64,000 bases of DNA, taken from contig CM030721.1 of assembly GCA_018127085.1 (NCBI GenBank), forward strand, positions 124,001 to 188,000. The letters run 5' to 3'. Shown one piece after another: positions 10,066-21,991 of this stretch. A program made the translations under genes and the position numbers. The stretch comes from Pneumocystis sp. 'macacae' (Eukaryota; Ascomycota; Pneumocystomycetes; Pneumocystales; Pneumocystaceae). A model generated the notes under the pieces. That model did not search any database, had not been told where the DNA came from, and saw nothing but the letters and a program-made list of their open reading frames with translations. How positions within the stretch are numbered: position 1 is the first letter of the stretch; every line of letters starts with the position of its first letter.

Positions 10066-11739
10066 TTATTTTGAGAAATTAACCTTGAGTTTTTTTAACA
10101 AAAATGAAATAAGGAATAATAAACTAATAGTTATAGAAATAGTTAAAGGTTTTCTAAAATTTTCTAAGGTTGGGTAATTATATAATATCTAAAATATTTC
10201 AGTAAAAAAAAAGGAAAAATGGTGACTAGATACAAAAATATCTTCTGATGATGTTTTATCGACTAAGTTTTTAGCAAATAATTTTAGTGATGTCCTCCCT
10301 ATTATATCCATGTATGTTTTATGCAATGATATTTTTTTCTCAGAAATAGGAATACGTGAAATAACATTTAAAATTCTATAATACTTAAAAGAATTCTTTT
10401 TTTAATAAATTTAATTACCTAGATCCTTCTGGTAGAATAATATTTACTGATATACTCTTATAATGAACATTAATAGGTCCTTCTACGAAAGGTATTTTTA
10501 GAATATATATTCCATTGCTTTGTTTTTTTAAAAATTTATTTAGATCTAAGTTCCATCCAACTGTACATGAATAGTTCCATCCACCAAACACAGGATATCT
10601 AGGTTTGATTATAAGATGTGTATTTTTTGAATTTGATACAAATTCACTAGTAGAAACAATTCCAATTTCATCAACATGATAAGTATCTCTAGTTCCTGCT
10701 TTAAGGTTGATTTTTAATGAAGATATTACAGCTTGAAATGTTTTATAGTATAATTGTTGACTCCATTTTATACGTGAAAAGTTCTCTTTAAGTCTACTTA
10801 TTTTAGATAATATAGGTGTTTTTCATTTTTAATACCTTGTACCTGCATTAGTTATTGAGTATGTATTTCTTACTGCAATATTATTGCCCCAGTGAGATAT
10901 TTCTATTTCGCGTTCTAGTTCTTTTATAACAGTAATAGGCTCATTGTATTTGTAATGTACAAAAATAAATTCTTTGTTAAGTGGTTTTACTATATTATTA
11001 AAATTATAAATAAGATGTGATTTTAGTAAAATTGGATTTGGTGAATTATTTTCGTTGTATCGAGAATATGATAGAATATCTTTGTTATCAATTCTAGCGT
11101 AAAGTTAATTATTATTGGCAAGAAATATTTTTATTTTTACTTAATATGTGTTTTTTGTTTTTCTGTAAAATATACTGATAGTGAATATTTTAATCCTTCC
11201 CAGATAAGATGTTGGTCTTCGAGTTGAGAAAATAGTGATGGAAGTGGTTTCAATATTTCTGTTACAATCACATTTATTTCTATAGTTACTAATTCTTTTG
11301 GAAGGATTGATTTAGATAGCTTTATGATATATAATTTAATATCACTAATTATGTTAGAATATTTGATGTTGGTATTATTATTTACTTAAAGGGACTTTTT
11401 TTTACAGGAGTTATATCTAGCAACAAGGTTTTTTCATCTTTTTCTTTTACTTTAATACTACTTATTTTATTTGTTATATTATTATTAATGATCCAGAAAT
11501 ATTCGTTCAAAGGAACATTAGCTGTGTTTTGAATAGTGATTGTAGTTGTTTCTTCAACATAAGATTTAGAAAGATCAATTATACGGTTTCTATTTCCATG
11601 AGTAGTGGAATTGAAATACTATGTATTTTTACATGTTTAGATTTCTCCATGAATTCTCATTATTTATTCCTTTTGTCTTTTGAGTGATAGTATTTTTTAA
11701 AGATGTGATTAGAAATATATGAATCAACGGTATTTTCAT
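10066..11739 (-). CDS. OST1: Oligosaccharyltransferase subunit Ost1 (ribophorin I)
   Basis: This is a subunit of the ER oligosaccharyltransferase that N-glycosylates nascent proteins. It is a type I membrane protein. A signal peptide is visible at the start (MKIPLIHIFLITSLKN), followed by the family's first conserved strand NRIIDLSKSYVEET after an intron whose donor is AT|GTAAAA. Further matches are LLLDITPVKK, HLIWEG, FVHYKYNEPITVIKELEREIEISHWGN-type text, GTRDTYHVDEIG, PRYPVFGGWN, EGPINVHYKSI and LPEGS. The C-terminus reads YNYPTLENFRKPLTI followed by one transmembrane segment (ISLLFLISFLL) and a short basic cytosolic tail, stop at 10066-10068. Several introns interrupt the gene; only the first and the last coding segments were traced base by base. 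It is roughly 470 residues, as expected. Confidence 0.87.
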
Positions 11740-13853
11740 TTTTTGATGTTAATTTGTTTATGTTTACAATTAATTATTTTTGAAAAAAAAATCTAAATTT
11801 TAAAATAGTAAAATTACAAAATTAAATCGAACGTTGAAATTGAAAGTGAGAAATATTATTAAATATGAAATATTTATAATTTTATTTTTAGAGACTTCTA
11901 TACTTTTTTCAGATATTTTATGCTTATTATTAATAATGATTTAAATTTTAATATTTATTATAAAATTAAATAATATCTATTAATAAAATTTTATATTTAG
12001 TTATATGAGAATTTAGAATAGAGATTATATTGTTTTAAAAAATTTGTTATTTGTTTTATATAATCAGTTTTGGATGGAAATTTTATGATACGTTTATAAT
12101 TCATAGTCATTTGAAATGTTGATATTTTAAAAGATGTTGAAGAGATACTTAAATATTTAGTCAGAAACGGAAATGAATTGTAAATTGAGAAATTGTTTTT
12201 TGTATTTTTAATGTTATTTTTTTAATTATTTTATATATTTTAATTGAAGTTTAATGTTTAAATTATGTATTAATAGAATGTTAGCAGTGATTGTTGTTTT
12301 ACATATTCTTCAAAAAATAAAAAGATAGTTGTTAATAAAATAGGTACTGTTTGGTATAATTTTTGAAATGGAAATTTGTCTATTGCAATTATACAGTATT
12401 CATTAGATATTTTAGTTAAGAATTATAACAATTTAACTAACTAAAATTGAATTGTTTTTGAATATTTTTTTTGATATTAATATAAATATTGTAGATATTA
12501 TGAATATTTATTTAAGAATTATAAGTAAAAAATATATGTTAATTTTTTTGTTTTTATTTAAATTTTTGTTAATTATAATACATTTTTATGTCATTAATAT
12601 TTTAACACTTAATTTATATTTTATTTGTTTTTTAATAATAAAAGTTGCAAACATGTTAAACTAATTTATTAATTCATAATATTTTGATTGTGTTTTAGTT
12701 TTACAATTGGATTTAGTTATTAATTTTGGTTCAAATTTTTTAATGGTTATATTTATTTTATTATTATATTGTTTTGTATTTGTTTATGATTTTTGAGTTT
12801 TTTGAAAAATTTTTATTAAAAGTATTATAATTTTCAAAACATTTTAAAAATAAATATAACCAAAATGGTCGAAAATATTTATAAATCTAATTGTTTTAAA
12901 TTTATATTTTGATTTTTTTTAAATTTGATGTTGAATTAAATAATGGTTCTAGTTATTTGATTATTATTTATAAAGTATTGTATTTTTAATTGTATTTTTC
13001 ATTATTTATAAAAGATATTAAAAATTATATTGTTGTATTTTCGGGAGTTTTATGATTTTTTGAGTATATTTTGTTTCATTATTTCTTTTGTGATGATTTA
13101 AAAAATTGGAAAGATCTTTGATAATGTTATTGATCTGTTTGTATTTTGAGAATAATAAATATTTTATTGTTTAATAGATTTAGATTAGTTACTTAGTAAA
13201 ATTTTTCGAGATTTTTGGAATTTAAGAATTGTAAATATATATAATTTAAAATTAAGTTTTATGATTATGAATATATCATTTTAAACGTTTAAGTAATCTA
13301 TATAATAAACTTTTAGATATTTATGATTTTTAAAAAGAATAATTAGATTTTGAATTTATTTTTCAAGAAATATTTTACACATTTTTTTACATTTTGTTTA
13401 ATTTCGAGAAGTTTAATGTATTAGTTTTTAAGTTATACTAATGACAATGATTGTTTAGATGATATTAATATTTATATTGTCTTAAAAGACTATTAATATC
13501 ATTATTTAGACTGTTTTTCTTAAAATTAATTTATTTCAAAATACTGTAAACATACATTTTTAACAATGTTTCCTTAAAATATTTATTAATAATAGTTTTC
13601 AAAAACATTTAATGATTTCATAAGTTTAATTATATCATATATTTGTATTGAAAATTTGTAATTAGAAAATATATTAAAAATATATTAAAATCTAGTTTTT
13701 GGTATTAAGATAATTTAGAATACTGTTTTTTTAACTTTTAAAGTTTAAATACTCTATATTTTATAAAAACATTATTTTCATATAATTCTTAACAGTATTT
13801 GTTAAATAAATCTTATTTGTTTATTATAATAATTTATTAAATAATGTATTTTA
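11740..13853. other. 2.1 kb AT-rich gene desert upstream of OST1
   Basis: This spacer lies between the OST1 start and the CUL3 stop. The + strand is strongly T-rich and G exceeds C throughout. Only short, low-complexity open frames occur, such as a 70-codon run at 12452-12664 made almost entirely of Ile, Phe, Leu, Asn and Tyr with no family resemblance. I see no tRNA-like GC-rich patch, repeat array or splice-ordered exons. Confidence 0.7.
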
Positions 13854-16794
13854 TTATGCCTGAAAATAGTGAATAGAACAATATTTGAAAGTATTGTAGT
13901 ATACCAAATAATTATATGTCGTATAACTCTCATTCTATATATAAAATTAGTAAATATTAAATTATTTAAATTTTTAAATACATGTCTTTGTATATATTCT
14001 CTTTCTATTAAAGATTCTATTCTTTTTGTAATCGCTAAAGAATTAGGAATAAAATACCGAGATAAGTTTTTTGTGGTCTCTTCAATCAAAGTAATATGAT
14101 CTAAAGTTTTATGATTTCTTTTTCTATTAGAATAAAAAAAAAAAAATGATAATTACTTCATAATACGGATAATAGCTGCTTCTATTTGGTATTTTCTGGA
14201 TTCTTCTATATTTCCTGTTATATTTTTGTATTCCTTATTTTGAATTTTATTGTTTTTTATAGTTAAAATTTTTGTTTTTTTCTTAGGAAATGATATGTTC
14301 TCATTAAATAAAAATTTATCTGAGACCTCTATGTTTTTTGAATTCGGAAATTTTATTAAAATCTTATATTTTTTAGAAATCAGAGATTTTAAATTCTTTA
14401 TTAGTTCTTGTTTTGGTATTAACGTTGCTATTTGAATGTCCTATAAGAAATTAATAAATACATTTAATGCAAATAAAATATATACATTATAACTTAAAAA
14501 GTCATTTTTTGGAATATTATTAAATAAAAGTAAAATTATCATTGAATATGTAGACACATTTATTTCATAAACATTTGATTTAAGTAATATTTTTAAGTCA
14601 GAGTTACCCTAAGAAGTATCAATATAAAAATACTAATTTTGGAAGCCGACAATACCATATTTCCTTGCCATAATAATTGTCTTCCATTGTACCTGGAAAA
14701 ATAAAATGATTCAAATGATTTCTTTACATCTTCAATTTGTTGTGGATAAATGCAAACTGAATTATTGCTTTCAATTGTTATAGGCCAAAAAATTGATGTT
14801 AAAATAGCAACATTTAATTTGAAAGAAGTTTTCTAGAGTATTTAAGTTAAATAATAATTAAAAGAAAAAATACTTCAGAGTTTAATTTTAATATATTTGT
14901 ATAATCTAACGCTATGTCCTTTGAAAGTTGAATATCTATAATAAACACAATTAAATTTATTTTTCTAGAATTCTAAAAAATACCTTTAAACATTCCTTCC
15001 AATTTTGTTGTAAACCTGTATCCTATTTCAAATTTCAATTTAGTAATCATGTATTTTTCTATATCATTCGAGATTGAATATGAATTTAAAAGCCTTAAAA
15101 ATTTGTAAGAGATTGGATCTATTATATAAATAATTATTTATTGTATTTATTACCGTTTTGCAAGATAAGTTTTATAATATTCTTCAAAAATATCTTTATC
15201 TTTAATATATTTGAACAATATAATAGCTTTGTCTAAAATAATATTTGTATTATTTTCCTATATTTATGGTTAACTGGATTTAAATTTGTTCTATTAATAT
15301 TTACTTTTTTATGTTTTTTTTTTAATTTTTCATTAATAAATATAGATATAAATTCTATGGATTTAGGATTATTATTTATGTTTTTAGAAAATGCCTAACA
15401 ATTTTAAATCTATGTAAATAAACAAGTGTTATTATTACATCATTGATAGTGTTCTGGATATTTTTATCATTTTGAAATGCAAATTTTAAGATTCTATTAT
15501 ATTTGTCTTTAAGCTGAAGGATATCGTTGACCCATATAAGTGCATATGTAGTTATTGGATTCTTTTTATTTATTGGATTTTTTTCTTTTTGTAATAAAAT
15601 CATATTATTGGTTTTAGAGTTTATAGTTTCACCAAGTTCAATAATTTTAGTCAAAATACTTTTTCTTAGTTCGAGCAAATTTAAATCTACACTAATAAAT
15701 AATTTATATAAGCGATTTAGATCTTCGAATTTCTCGTTATCAAGCATAAAAAACAATCCTGATGATTCTATCTTTTTCTTAATTAGTAAATATATTAAAT
15801 GATATCCCACGTTACTTTCATTATTGCACTCATGTTATTTAAAACCATTTCTTCTTCTACAATACGCTTTATTTTTGAACCAGTTTCAAGTGGAAAATAA
15901 TTTTTAGTTCTATTATATTCTTCTTCTAAGCATTTTTCACAATGAATAAGATATTGGCTAGCATCTAATAATCCTAGAAGTCTTTTACTTTCTTTAATAT
16001 AAAATTCTCGAGTTTCTAAGAGAATATATACTTCAAGATCTGATTCAAAAACAGTTTTATTTTCATTTGCTTTATCAGGAAGACTAGTGAATATATTCAC
16101 ACACGATTTAATTTGTGAGTTGTTTATTTTATTTCCTTGACGCTCAAAACGTATTTGATCCAATATGATCATAATAGCATAATTCCCGAAAGGGATTTTT
16201 TCGTATTTAATGACATAATCACGGAAAAGAATAACACATATGTCATAGATTTTTAGTTTATTAGCTTGCTTTATATATACTTTATCCTATTAACTGTAAC
16301 GATAAAATTCCATATTTATTAAATATTTATTTACCATATATTTCATTATATGTGATATCATGTTTGTACATAGAATATATTTATCCCAAATATTTTTTAG
16401 GGTCTGGAGATAGCATGTTCCTATCTCTATAGTGTGGATATTCGTTATATTTATTTGATTTAGTGTTTTAATTTTCTTATACGCTGGTTGCATGTCAAAA
16501 TTTGAAATATTTTCTAAATGTTCTTGTATTATTGATTTTACTCCATTATATAGTTTATCCCCTTGTTTATGTAAAATAGAGTTATATACATTACGATATA
16601 GCTCTTCAAATGATAACATAGATGTATTATTTCTACATATTTCTTTAATTGCTTGTGAAAAAAAATTCCATGATATATTCCATTCATATTCTAATGCTTG
16701 TTTCTCAAGCTATAATTAAATGAGTTTTTCATATTTTAATACTTATGGTTTCTACATTCTTAGGAGCTTTGATTTTTAATTTTTGATTATTCAT
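13854..16794 (-). CDS. CUL3: Cullin-3 type scaffold of a CRL3 ubiquitin ligase
   Basis: Cullins bridge a substrate adaptor (BTB proteins for Cul3) and the RING protein Rbx1. The N-terminal text [13 protein letters not shown] + [17 protein letters not shown] is followed by the Cul3 signature [26 protein letters not shown]. Central cullin repeats include YIKESKRLL and the [22 protein letters not shown] block. The C-terminal winged helix reads [13 protein letters not shown] (neddylation lysine region), [31 protein letters not shown]. The last two introns (13935-13981, 13860-13904) isolate a 30-nt exon ([10 protein letters not shown]) and a final exon of only GCA plus the stop TAA (13854-13859), which exactly restores the invariant cullin ending YLA. 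Exon 1 is 39 nt. Starts of CUL3 and ZIM17 are 82 bp apart and divergent. The many central introns were not all mapped. Confidence 0.9.
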
Positions 16795-16876
16795 AATTAT
16801 TTTTAAATATTCTCGAGATTTATGAGTATATTTTTATGTAAAATTCTACATATGTTGAGTAAATTTCAAAATTGAA

Positions 16877-17503
16877 ATGAGTTTAAATAGAATTATTTAT
16901 ATAGATACTTTTATTTTGAAATCGAGAAATTTTTATTTTCAAAGGAATTTTACAAAATATTTATTGAAAAATATATCATTATTTTTTTATTTAAAAGAAA
17001 ATGATATGATATTAAGAAAAATTGAAAAAGGATATTCTTATATAAAAACATTAAATAATGTTTTTTTTTTCCATCAAAAAAATACACATAATTTAAAATG
17101 TGAATATAAAATAACACCTTTATATTTAATTATTTTTACTTGTCAAAGGTTGTATTTCTTGTTTAATTAATGTTTTTTAATCTTGATTTTAAGGTGTTCA
17201 AATAGAACAAAACATAGAATGACAAAACAAGCGTATCATAATGGCACTGTAATTATTCAATGTCCTCAATGTAAAAATCGTCATTTAAGTATGTTAATAT
17301 TAAAGAACTATTAAAGTTTTTATATTATTTTAGTTTCTGATCATCTTAAAATATTTTCTGATAAAAATATTACTATAGAAGATATTATGAAAGAAAAAGG
17401 AGAAGATGTGCGTAAAGTTTATGGAGATTTTACGGATAACCGAGCTGTGGAATTTATGGATAATAATATTCAGCTGTTTTTATCACAGCCAAAAAATGAA
17501 TGA
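16877..17503 (+). CDS. ZIM17: Zim17/Hep1 (Tim15) DNL-type zinc-finger escort of mitochondrial Hsp70
   Basis: This mitochondrial matrix protein keeps Hsp70 soluble and supports preprotein import and Fe-S assembly. Exons 16877-17148, 17194-17288 and 17334-17503 (introns 45 nt each) give 178 residues. The first 80 or so residues are basic and hydroxylated, suiting a matrix-targeting presequence (RNFYFQRNFTKYLLKN). The DNL zinc finger follows: FTCQRCSNRTKH (CX2C, completed across intron 1), MTKQAYHNGTVIIQCPQCKNRHLI (second CX2C), SDHLKIFSDKNITIEDIMKEKG. The defining DNL tripeptide is replaced by the SDHL text here. The C-terminus after EDIMKEKG is slightly longer than in yeast. Divergent from CUL3. 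Confidence 0.9.
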
Positions 17504-18545
17504 TAGGTGTTTATTTTGGTTTTATAAATTTATTAAAATATTACTAATATTATAGAAATATTAGCGTCAACTTTTAATTTCTTGAAATTGATGAAATTAT
17601 GTGAATAAGTTAGATATTTTTAAAATTAGATACCAATTTTTATTTAGAAAAATATCTTTTTAAAATTGATTTATTATTAGTTTTTTAAACAAAAAAGTTT
17701 TATAATTTATTTTTTGTTTTTTTTTTATATTAATATATTGTATCAAGTATATTTTTCAATATTTTTATGTTATTTAATATGTAGAAATGATTTTTTTTTA
17801 ATAAATGAATTTAAAAAAATGTTTCATGTAATATTTTATTTAATAGTATGATTATTTAAATGTATTTTTAGAATTTAAGTATTATTTAAAAAATTTTTGA
17901 TGTTTTTTATAGTTTTAATACATTTTTTGAAAAATAATATAACAGATTTTTAATATTGAATTAAATGTTTATTTGGTGTTTTTTTAGAAAAATGTTTTAA
18001 CATTTTTATTTTGATTTGATTATTTTTAAAAGAAATTATTTTTATATATAATTGTAAAAAACTGTAGTTTTAAAATTATATTTTTTCTATGTTTAAAAAG
18101 AATATATTAAGAATTAAATTTATTTAAAATTTTTTAGATTTTAGGATATAAAGCTTATATTTTTAATAAATTTAATTTTTATTAGGAATAGAATTAATCG
18201 AAATTTGAATTATTTTAGAATTTAAAATGTATTATAATTATACTTAAACTTGTTTTATTTATGTTTTTGATTTTAGTTATTTTTACAAATATAATTAAAT
18301 ATAATTTATATTCACGATAAATTTAGTTTTTATGTATCTCAAATTTTATTTATAACAATTTTGTAACAAAAATATCTTTTTATATACTTTATGAAAATCA
18401 GAATTTATTAAATATTTACTGTTATGTATAATTTTTGTTAATAATTATAATTTAATAAATTATAATGTTTGAGAATAATTACTATATATATAATTAGATC
18501 GAATGGATAAATTTTATTTTTTTTTATTTTTAATATTTAAAAAAA
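17504..18545. other. 1.0 kb AT-rich intergenic spacer
   Basis: It lies between ZIM17 and the FKBP gene, both on the + strand. It is almost entirely A/T with T exceeding A and G exceeding C on the + strand. I see no exon-like reading frame, RNA-like patch or repeat. It probably holds the ZIM17 3' end and the FKBP promoter. Confidence 0.7.
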
Positions 18546-19894
18546 ATGGTTCAAGTAGTAGCATTATGGGGCTGTAAAGTGAATCCAGGAAAACGTATTT
18601 CTGCACATGATGGAAAAGATGCTGCTGGTGCATTTCATTTAACTATGGCAGCTATTGATTCATCTGATAAATCTTCTAAACCTTCTACTATAAAGGTCAT
18701 TCGTAGACCAAAAATTGATGACGATGACGATGAAAATAATGATAATGGTGGTATCTCTGAATCTGATCTTAAAGAACTTGAGGTTGAGTTTGTGCTTTGT
18801 ACTTTGAAACATGGTGATCAATATCAACAATGTTTAAATTTGACTTTTAGTGAGGATGAAGAGGTGTTTTTTACTACAAGTGGTGACTGCCCTGTATATC
18901 TTACTGGGAATTATATTGTTCCTTCAGGTAATTTTGGAACATATATCTGTTCATATTTGTAACTAACTAGATATTGATGATGATTATGACATTTCCTCTG
19001 ATGAAGATGAGCTTTTCGATAAATATTCCGATGGTTCTTGTATTAATGGTTCAGAGTCTGATGAGTTGGATGACGATAATCCTAAAATTGAAGAGCTTTC
19101 ATCATCTGAAAGCAAAGTTTCTGATTCAGAGAAAAAAATAAATTTGTCAGATGATGGCTCTGATTTAGATAATATGATATCAAATGATTTTAATAAAAAA
19201 AATACTAAGAAAAGGCCTCAAGATAGTGGTGATTTAGATATGCAGAAACTTAGTAAAAAGCAATTAAAAAAATTGAAATCTACTTCAAAATTTGCTCATA
19301 CACAAGAAAAAAATAAATCAAATACTTCAATGAAGCAAGATAATTTAGTATCATCTGATCTCCAATCCCCTAAGTCCGCTGTTAACTTTGTTAAAGATGC
19401 TGATCAGGATTCTAATAAAGCTTCTAAATCTAGAATGTTAGAAGGTGGTGTAACGGTGGAGGATAAAGTAATAGGTAAAGGTCCTCAAGCGAAAAATGGT
19501 TCTAAGGTTTTTATTTTGTTCTGTTTTGCTTAGGTATTAACTGTTTAGATTGGCGTGCGTTATATTGGAAAACTTCCAAATGGAGAGCAATTTGATTCTA
19601 ATACTAAGGGACAACCTTTTGTTTTTACTTTAGGTAAAGGTGAGGTTATTAAAGGTAATGTTTTTTTATTTTTTGCCTTTTTTAACATAAAAAGGCTGGG
19701 ATATTGGTATAAAAGGAATGGCATTAGGTGGTCAAAGGCGTATTGTTATTCCTTCTTCTATGGCCTATGGTAAAAAGAGTATTTCTGGTATTCCAGGTAA
19801 CGGGAAATATTTTCATTTTGTTTGATAGTGTTTAATATTTGCTTTAGGTAATTCTGATCTTGTTTTTGATATCAAACTTGTAAAAATGAGTTAA
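18546..19894 (+). CDS. FPR3: Nucleolar FKBP-type prolyl isomerase with nucleoplasmin-like N-domain (Fpr3/Fpr4, Fkbp39 type)
   Basis: It combines a histone-chaperone-like N-terminal domain with a C-terminal FK506-binding prolyl isomerase and acts in nucleolus and chromatin. Exons 18546-18927, 18971-19506, 19549-19654, 19695-19796 and 19848-19894 sum to 390 residues with perfect frame closure. The N-domain starts [12 protein letters not shown] and contains [17 protein letters not shown] and [13 protein letters not shown]. The middle is a long alternation of acidic ([17 protein letters not shown]) and lysine-rich stretches ([18 protein letters not shown]). The catalytic domain reads [83 protein letters not shown], with the drug/substrate pocket residues (Tyr, Asp of FDSN, Trp, Tyr of AYG) kept. 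Intron 1 has a CTAACTAG ending with branch site nearly at the 3' splice site. Confidence 0.93.
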
Positions 19895-20149
19895 ATATTA
19901 TTTACGCATTAATTTGTGTTTAAATTATTTGTATTTAAATATAATTTCATTAATAAAATATGTTTGTGTTATTTTATAAAATTAATATATAAATATATAT
20001 TTTTTGTGCTTTTATGATTTTTAAAAATTAAAAAAAAAAAAAAAATTAAAATATTTAGAATATATTAAATAATGTAAAAGGTATGTATAAATAAAAGTTA
20101 ATTTTTATTTTTTAACATTAGTTATTAGTAATAAAAAATTGTTTTAAGG

Positions 20150-20531
20150 ATGAATATAATAATACGTATTCATTTTGAGGTATGGGGAATTGTTCAAGGT
20201 TATAAATCTGCTTAAGATTTGTAAAATGATTAATTATTTTAGGCGTATATTTCCGAAATCATATAGTTGAAAAAGCAAATTCTCTATCAATTGTTGGATG
20301 GTGTAGAAATACATGTTAGAATTTTGAAATATTTTTAATATAAACTAATATGGATAAGTAAGTGGTTCGGTTGAAATAGAAGCAGAAGGAACAAAACATA
20401 ATTTAGATGTATTTAAGGAATGGCTACAACATGAAGGCAGCCCCCTTAGTCGCGTAGACAAATTAGTAGCGAAAGAAATTAGTGTTAAGAATAATGAAAA
20501 ATGTATGACTCGTCTTAAAACATTAAAATAG
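20150..20531 (+). CDS. Acylphosphatase
   Basis: This small cytosolic enzyme hydrolyses acyl phosphates. Three exons (20150-20198, 20243-20314, 20359-20531; introns 44 nt each) give exactly 97 residues, the family length. It shows the fold signature HFEVWGIVQGVYFRNH with the catalytic Arg in YFRNH, then IVGWCRN with the conserved Asn, GSVEIEAEG, FKEWLQHEGSPLSRVD. The reading frame is interrupted so early (49-nt first exon) that no single open frame is long. Stop at 20529-20531; the next gene (AKR) ends 64 bp away on the other strand. A 16-A run at 20030-20045 lies just upstream. Confidence 0.9.
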
Positions 20532-20594
20532 AAAATTAAATTTAAATAAAATACTACTAATAGAAGTTTTTTTAGTATCTTTATAGTATAGTTA

Positions 20595-21855
20595 TCAGTC
20601 ATCATGGAAAATATCAACTCCCCATGATCTTGGATCAATATAACGGGTTTTCTATGATGGATTAATATTTTTCGAGATTTAATATAACAAATACATGTAT
20701 TTTCCCTAAATTGTTTATTTTGTTAAAATCCTCTTCTGAAAGTTCGAATACATTAAGATTACTTATAATCCGTGAAGGTGTTACTGATTTTGGTATTACA
20801 GAAATATTTTTATATAAACACCATGAAAAAATAACTTGTGCCGCTGTTTTATTGTTTTTTTCTGCTATTTCAATAATGGTCGGCTCTTTTAGTAATGGTG
20901 TATTTGTAGAACCTAGGGGCGAATATGCCGTTAAATGAATACCTTTTTCATTACAAAAATTAACAAGTTTATCCTGTATTAGATAAGGATGTAACTAATA
21001 AAATTAGAATGACTTTTGTATTTTTGAAAGAAAAATACTTCGCATTGATTAACTGCTGGTATTATTTTAGCTGTTTTTAGTAATTTTTCCAGATTTACAG
21101 TACTAAAATTAGATACTCCAATAGCTTTTACCTTTATATAGTCAATAATGTATTCTAAGTGAAATATTTTCAACCTTTCCTGTGTTAAGAAGACTTTCAA
21201 ATAAGTTCCAAGTTTTTATGAAATCCCATCCCTCTTCATGATCTAAAGTACCATCTGGTTTTTTTGGAAATAAAAAATCATTTCCATTGGGATTAAGAGA
21301 AACAGGCCAGTGCATAAGATAAAGGTCTATGCAGTTATGTATCTGTTATTAATGCAATGTGTGCATACCAACGTAATCCAATTGCATTTTATTTAAGCTT
21401 TGATCTAAACATTCTTCTACACGGGAATGAAATGTACATGCCCTAAAAATAATTATGTAAATTTTATGAATATAGACTGTATTACACTTTTGTTGTTACA
21501 AAGATTTCACTTCGTGGTATTCCACTATTTCTAATACCTTGTCCTACTCCCTCTTCATTTAGATACATAAAAGCAGTGTCCTATTATTAATTAGCAATAA
21601 AATTATAGTAAGTTCCTAATAATTTCAATATGGCGATATCCTGCTTTTAGAGCTATTTCAACTGCAAGTGCAACTTCTATGGGTTTTATTAGTAAATACT
21701 AGTAAATAATTGTGAATATTTAAAACCATCTGGTTTGGATTGCCATGTTCCTAACCCTAATGATGGAATATAAGAACCGTTATTTAACTAGATATTTAAA
21801 TATTAGATTATTAATATAAGATCTATGTCACTTTGAATGATGTATTAAGAACCAT
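20595..21855 (-). CDS. Aldo-keto reductase (Gcy1/Ypr1-like NADPH-dependent reductase)
   Basis: This is a TIM-barrel oxidoreductase that reduces aldehydes or ketones with NADPH. Exon 1 is 24 nt (MVLNTSFK), followed by [17 protein letters not shown]. The catalytic tetrad is visible: Asp and Tyr in [10 protein letters not shown], Lys in EIFVTTK, His in [11 protein letters not shown]. Further motifs are [24 protein letters not shown] (across an intron with GK|GTTGAAAAT), [46 protein letters not shown] and the C-terminal [18 protein letters not shown], stop at 20595-20597. The C-terminal [10 protein letters not shown] text is typical of the fungal Gcy1/Ypr1 group; the exact substrate is unknown. 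Short introns occur throughout. Confidence 0.88.
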
Positions 21856-21991
21856 TTATACTAAAATATAAATTTAAAAATTTTATAAACGTCGAAGACC
21901 GAAATATTTTAAAAATTATATTTATATGAAAATATATACATAATAGTGTATATTTATTTTTGAAACAGTTTTACAGAAAGATAATATAAAA

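Noticed and set aside
12452..12664. 70-codon hydrophobic frame in the OST1-CUL3 desert
   Set aside because: Its composition is what random A/T-rich DNA encodes (Ile, Phe, Leu, Asn, Tyr, Lys). No homologous text or splice context.
13869..14099. 76-codon + strand frame
   Set aside because: It is antisense to the conserved cullin C-terminal exon.
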